Source: Cypionkella sp049896245
Lineage (GTDB): Bacteria > Pseudomonadota > Alphaproteobacteria > Rhodobacterales > Rhodobacteraceae
Assembly (NCBI RefSeq): GCF_049896245.1
Contig: NZ_JAFCTX010000018.1
Location: 1 to 64,000 of the forward strand
Length of the DNA stretch: 64,000 bases
Direction: 5' to 3'
Position 1 is the stretch's first letter; every line of letters starts with the position of its first letter. The notes under the pieces were generated by a model. The model was not told the origin of the DNA. It saw nothing but the letters and a program-made list of their open reading frames with translations, and did not search any database. Made by a program: the position numbers and the translations under genes. Of this stretch, positions 61,045-64,000 are shown one piece after another.

Positions 61045-62274
61045 ATGGGCAATCGCATCCTGATCGTCGGCACTTATGACACCAAAGACGACGAGTTGAC
61101 CTATCTGGCCGATGTGATCCGCAAGCAGGGCGGTGAAGCCCTGACGATGGACGTCTCGGTGCTGGGCAACCCCAAAGCGGCGACGGATTGGTCGAAGCAT
61201 GATGTGGTGGCCGAGGCCGAAACCACCATTGGGGTAATCATCGCGGCTGAGGATGAAAACGTCGCGATGCAGGCGATGGCGCGGGGGGCGGCGGCGTTGG
61301 CGGCGCGGCTGCATCGCGAGGGGCGGTTTGATGGGGTGCTGGTGTTGGGCGGATCAATGGGCACCGATCTGGCGTTGGATCTGTGTGCGGCGCTGCCACT
61401 CGGGGTGCCGAAATATGTGGTCTCGACCATCAGTTTCAGCCCGATGATTCCGCCCGCGCGGTTGGCGGCGGATATTCAGATGATCTTGTGGGCGGGCGGG
61501 CTGTATGGGCTGAATTCGGTCTGTAAGGCCTCGCTGTCTCAGGCCGCAGGAGCGGTGTTGGGCGCGGCGCGGGCGGTGGAGGCTCCGGCGTGGAAGAAGC
61601 CGCTGATCGGGATGACCGGCTTTGGCAAGACGGTGCTGCGCTATATGGTGGCGTTGAAACCGGCACTGGAGGCGCGCGGGTTTGAGCTGGCGGTGTTTCA
61701 CGCCACCGGCATGGGCGGGCGGGCGTTTGAGAGTTTGGCGGCAGATGGCGCGTTCGCGGCGGTGATGGATTTCGCACCCCAAGAGGTGGGCAATCATTTG
61801 TTCGGATCAGCGATCTCGGCGGGGGCTGATCGGATGACCCATGCGGGACGGATGGGCATTCCGCAGATGGTGTCGATTGGCTGCTATGATTTGATCGACT
61901 TCGTGGGCTGGCAGCCGCTGCCCGAGGTGTTTCGCGACACGCCCGCGCACGCGCACAATCGGTTGCTGACGTCGGTGGCGCAGACCCCGGACCAGCGGCG
62001 GGACCTGGCGCGCGAGATGTGTGGGAAATTGGCCGGGGCTGCGGGGCCGGTGGTGTTTTTCTTGCCAGTGCGGGGCGGCAATGAGTGGGACCGGGCGGGC
62101 GGGCCACTGGAGGATGCGGAGGGTTTGGCGGCATTTTGTGACGAGATGCGGCTGGTTTGCCCGCAGAATGTGGAGTTGGTGGAATTGGACGCCCATATAA
62201 ACGATCCGGCCTTCACAGACACTATTTTGGAGCGGTTTGATCGTTGGGTGGCGGCGGGGATTGTGAAGATTTAG
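61045..62274 (+). CDS. Tm-1-like ATP-binding domain protein (UPF0261)
   Basis: A 409-aa protein with the Tm-1 N-terminal domain (ILIVGTYDTKDDELTYLADVI, VLVLGGSMGTDLALDLCAALPLGVPKYVVST) and a UPF0261 C-terminal half (GMTGFGKTVLRYMVALKPALEARGFE, FHATGMGGRAFE). The plant homologue is a viral resistance protein; bacterial members are often beside catabolic genes, with unclear role. It is the last gene of the permease-ALDH operon and ends 4 bases from the convergent marR gene. Confidence 0.87.
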   Translation: MGNRILIVGTYDTKDDELTYLADVIRKQGGEALTMDVSVLGNPKAATDWSKHDVVAEAETTIGVIIAAEDENVAMQAMARGAAALAARLHREGRFDGVLVLGGSMGTDLALDLCAALPLGVPKYVVSTISFSPMIPPARLAADIQMILWAGGLYGLNSVCKASLSQAAGAVLGAARAVEAPAWKKPLIGMTGFGKTVLRYMVALKPALEARGFELAVFHATGMGGRAFESLAADGAFAAVMDFAPQEVGNHLFGSAISAGADRMTHAGRMGIPQMVSIGCYDLIDFVGWQPLPEVFRDTPAHAHNRLLTSVAQTPDQRRDLAREMCGKLAGAAGPVVFFLPVRGGNEWDRAGGPLEDAEGLAAFCDEMRLVCPQNVELVELDAHINDPAFTDTILERFDRWVAAGIVKI

Positions 62275-62278
62275 CGCG

Positions 62279-62749
62279 TTATAGTTTCGCTAGCAGCGTC
62301 AAAAGCTGTGCTGTTTCGCGGGCGGACAGGGCGCTGGTGGTCTTGGCGGAAACTTCAAACGCTGTTGGTAGGGTGGCTGTCACAAAGGTCTCGCCCTCAG
62401 CTGTCAAAGACACATCCAGCCGTCGCAGATCGCTGGTGGAGGCTTGGGTTTGCACAAAGCCCTTCTTGCGCAGGCGGGTGACAACGCCGTTGGTGGTGGC
62501 GGCGTCCATGGCGACGAGGCGGCCAAGGTGGTTTTGCGACATCACGCCAAGCTGGTGCAGTTTCACCAAGGTGGCAAATTGGGTGGGGGTTACGTCTGAC
62601 AGCGCGGCTGCGAAAATTTCCAGATGGCGCTGGTTGGCAAGGCGCAGCAGGAAGCCGATTTGATCCTCTAGCACATAGCTGTTGGGGTCGGGGCTGTTTG
62701 TATCTTGGGCCGCTTCGCTCAACGCTATGTCTCCACTGTGCTGGGTCAT
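62279..62749 (-). CDS. MarR-family regulator
   Basis: A 156-aa MarR protein with an extended polar N-terminus and a winged helix at about 65-120 (MSQNHLGRLVAMDAATTNGVVTRLRKKG, DLRRLDVSLTAEG). Convergent with the Tm-1-like gene. Its target is unknown; a divergent partner is missing because the next gene, the beta-glucosidase, runs in the same direction upstream of it. Confidence 0.88.
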   Translation of the reverse strand: MTQHSGDIALSEAAQDTNSPDPNSYVLEDQIGFLLRLANQRHLEIFAAALSDVTPTQFATLVKLHQLGVMSQNHLGRLVAMDAATTNGVVTRLRKKGFVQTQASTSDLRRLDVSLTAEGETFVTATLPTAFEVSAKTTSALSARETAQLLTLLAKL

Positions 62750-62794
62750 TTTCAGACGCCGTTACAAGTACATAACCGGAGCGGGGCGGGCGGT

Positions 62795-64000
62795 CTAGGG
62801 TTTCGACGCAGCATCAAGCGCCTGTTGCAGGGCAGGTTCGGGCAGGCTGTCGGCAATATACCAACTGAGCGTGTCATAGAGGCCAAGGAAAGAGCTTCGG
62901 CTGTTGTCGATTAGGCTCTGTGCCTGCGGTTTTGTCATCGGCAGGTTCGTGCAGAGCACGGCCAGCAAAACGGCTTCGGCGCGGGGGTCGGCGAGCAGTT
63001 TGTTGGCGGCGGTGGTGGTGCGCAGGGGGGGCAGGGGTCTTTGCTTGGTGGTAGCCTTGAACTTCGGCGGTGAGGCGGATGTCGCGGCTGGAGGCGGCGG
63101 CCTCGACGAGGAAGGCGTCACCGCGCAGCACGAAACGGCCTTCGGTTGGGTCGAAATGGCTGAAGTCGCGCGGGGTTAGGGTTAAGGTCAGGGTGGCCGT
63201 GTCGCCGGGGTTTAGGGCAATTTTACCGAAGGCTTTGAGTTCTCGCAGGGGGCGGCGCAGGCTGGAGTTTAGCGGGCGGATATAGAGTTGGACGATTTCT
63301 TTGCCGGCGCGGTCACCGATGTTGGTAAGGGTGATTCGGGCAATGATAGAGCCTATTGGGGTGATGTGGTCAGCGGATAGCGTGAGGCTGTCATAGCGGA
63401 ATTTGGTGTAGCTTAGGCCGTGGCCGAAGGCGAATAGCGGGATGATCTCGCGGGCGTCATAGCCTCGGTAGCCCACAAAGATGCCCTCGGAATAGGCGTG
63501 ATGCAGGGCTTCGGGCGGATAGCTGAGGTGGCCGGGGATGTCGGACAGCTTTTGTGGGAAAGTGGTGGTGAGTTTGCCGCAGGGGTTGGTTTCACCGAAC
63601 AAGACGCGGGCGATTGCCGCGCCGCCGCCTTGGCCGGGATAAAAGCAGGCGAGGATGGCGGCAGCGTCATTGGCCCAAGGCATTTCGACGGCGTCGGGGG
63701 AGGTTATTGCGACGATGATGCGGTGGGATTGGGCGAGGCTGGCGATCAGGACGTCTTGGCCGGGTGCGAGTTGCAGCGATTGGCGGTCTGCACCTTCGCC
63801 CTCGGCGCCGCTGTGGTGGCTGGCGAGTATCAAGATGGCATCGGGGGTGAGGGTTGCGATCTCGACTGTAGTGGCGGTGAAGGGAAGATGGATGGTTGTG
63901 GCAAGCCGGGCGCGGATTTCATCTAGGGGGATGTCGACGCGGGTGGGGGGGGTGGAGGCAGAGCCCGAGCCTTGGATGGTGGGATTGGTCGCGCCTTCAC
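62795..64000 (-). pseudogene. Beta-glucosidase (glycoside hydrolase family 3) C-terminal part, frameshifted and incomplete at the window edge
   Basis: From 64000 the minus strand reads EGATNPTIQGSGSA..., then the GH3 C-terminal domain (VAITSPDAVEMPW, GGAAIARVLFGETNPCGKLTTTFP, FAFGHGLSYTKF) and a fibronectin-III-like domain (TLTNIGDRAGKEIVQLYI, LTPRDFSHFD). After DIRLTAEVQ the frame drifts into low-complexity Pro/His/Arg and stops at 62874. A second frame continues sensibly (LRTTTAANKLLADP...) to 62795. One extra G in the G7 tract at 63027-63033 explains the break. The N-terminal catalytic domain is outside the window. Confidence 0.8.

Overview
The window is high-GC, densely coded bacterial DNA. 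The gene content points to an alphaproteobacterium of the Rhodobacteraceae: a PetP/PetR-type regulator pair beside a 288-aa branched-chain aminotransferase, an HDAC-xseB-ispA-dxs block, divergent katG/oxyR with the OxyR cysteines, and Rhodobacterales-style intergenic hairpins. It reads as a chromosomal segment rich in catabolic and accessory operons. I saw no rRNA, tRNA, CRISPR array, intact insertion sequence or prophage.

Layout. 115-7527: a six-gene hydroxyproline/proline-racemase-family operon on the minus strand with a divergent GntR regulator and twin palindromes between them, then acuI. 7673-14319: histidine utilisation (hutC-hutF divergent from hutI-hutH-hutU, with a HutC-like operator between). 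14460-15496: the ohrR/ohr peroxide switch with two matching operators. 15748-20104: an SDR, a DDAH-like hydrolase, a DUF1294 protein, a papain-like protease, a tiny repeat protein and a His-tailed DMT transporter. 20132-21079: a lower-GC islet with a candidate small RNA or leader and a NYN-domain gene. 21261-25175: ilvE, petP-petR and small proteins. 25341-29302: HDAC-like, xseB, ispA, dxs (isoprenoid precursors). 29625-33373: an HdeA-like protein, katG, oxyR. 33504-40191: the conserved but little-understood transglutaminase/DUF2126 - ATP-grasp/alpha-E - transglutaminase system. 40205-42345: a GntR gene followed by three decayed genes (gentisate dioxygenase, nitrilase, flavin reductase), two of them fused by a deletion at a 10-bp microhomology.

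42461-48713 is the most interesting stretch: one tight operon coding a NicX-like extradiol pyridine dioxygenase, an acyl-CoA-dehydrogenase-fold flavoprotein, an SRPBCC-alpha/beta-hydrolase fusion, a TetR regulator, a glutamine-synthetase-like ligase and a flavin reductase. I infer an N-heterocycle or aromatic-amine degradation pathway of unknown substrate. 48710-54814: an Alx/TerC-type transporter behind a highly structured leader that can hide its ribosome site, TetR-DUF1349, an epimerase-like protein, AMP nucleosidase, an HU protein with a 3 x 17 bp tandem repeat before its terminator, and a GST. 54887-62749: a WYL regulator, a class III aminotransferase and IclR divergent from permease-ALDH-Tm-1-like protein (amine or omega-amino-acid catabolism), then MarR. 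62795-64000: the 3' part of a GH3 beta-glucosidase gene running off the window, with a probable one-base frameshift in a G7 tract.

Two 70-bp copies of an unrecognised intergenic element (7548-7617 and 55623-55692) lie 48 kb apart, each between convergent gene ends.
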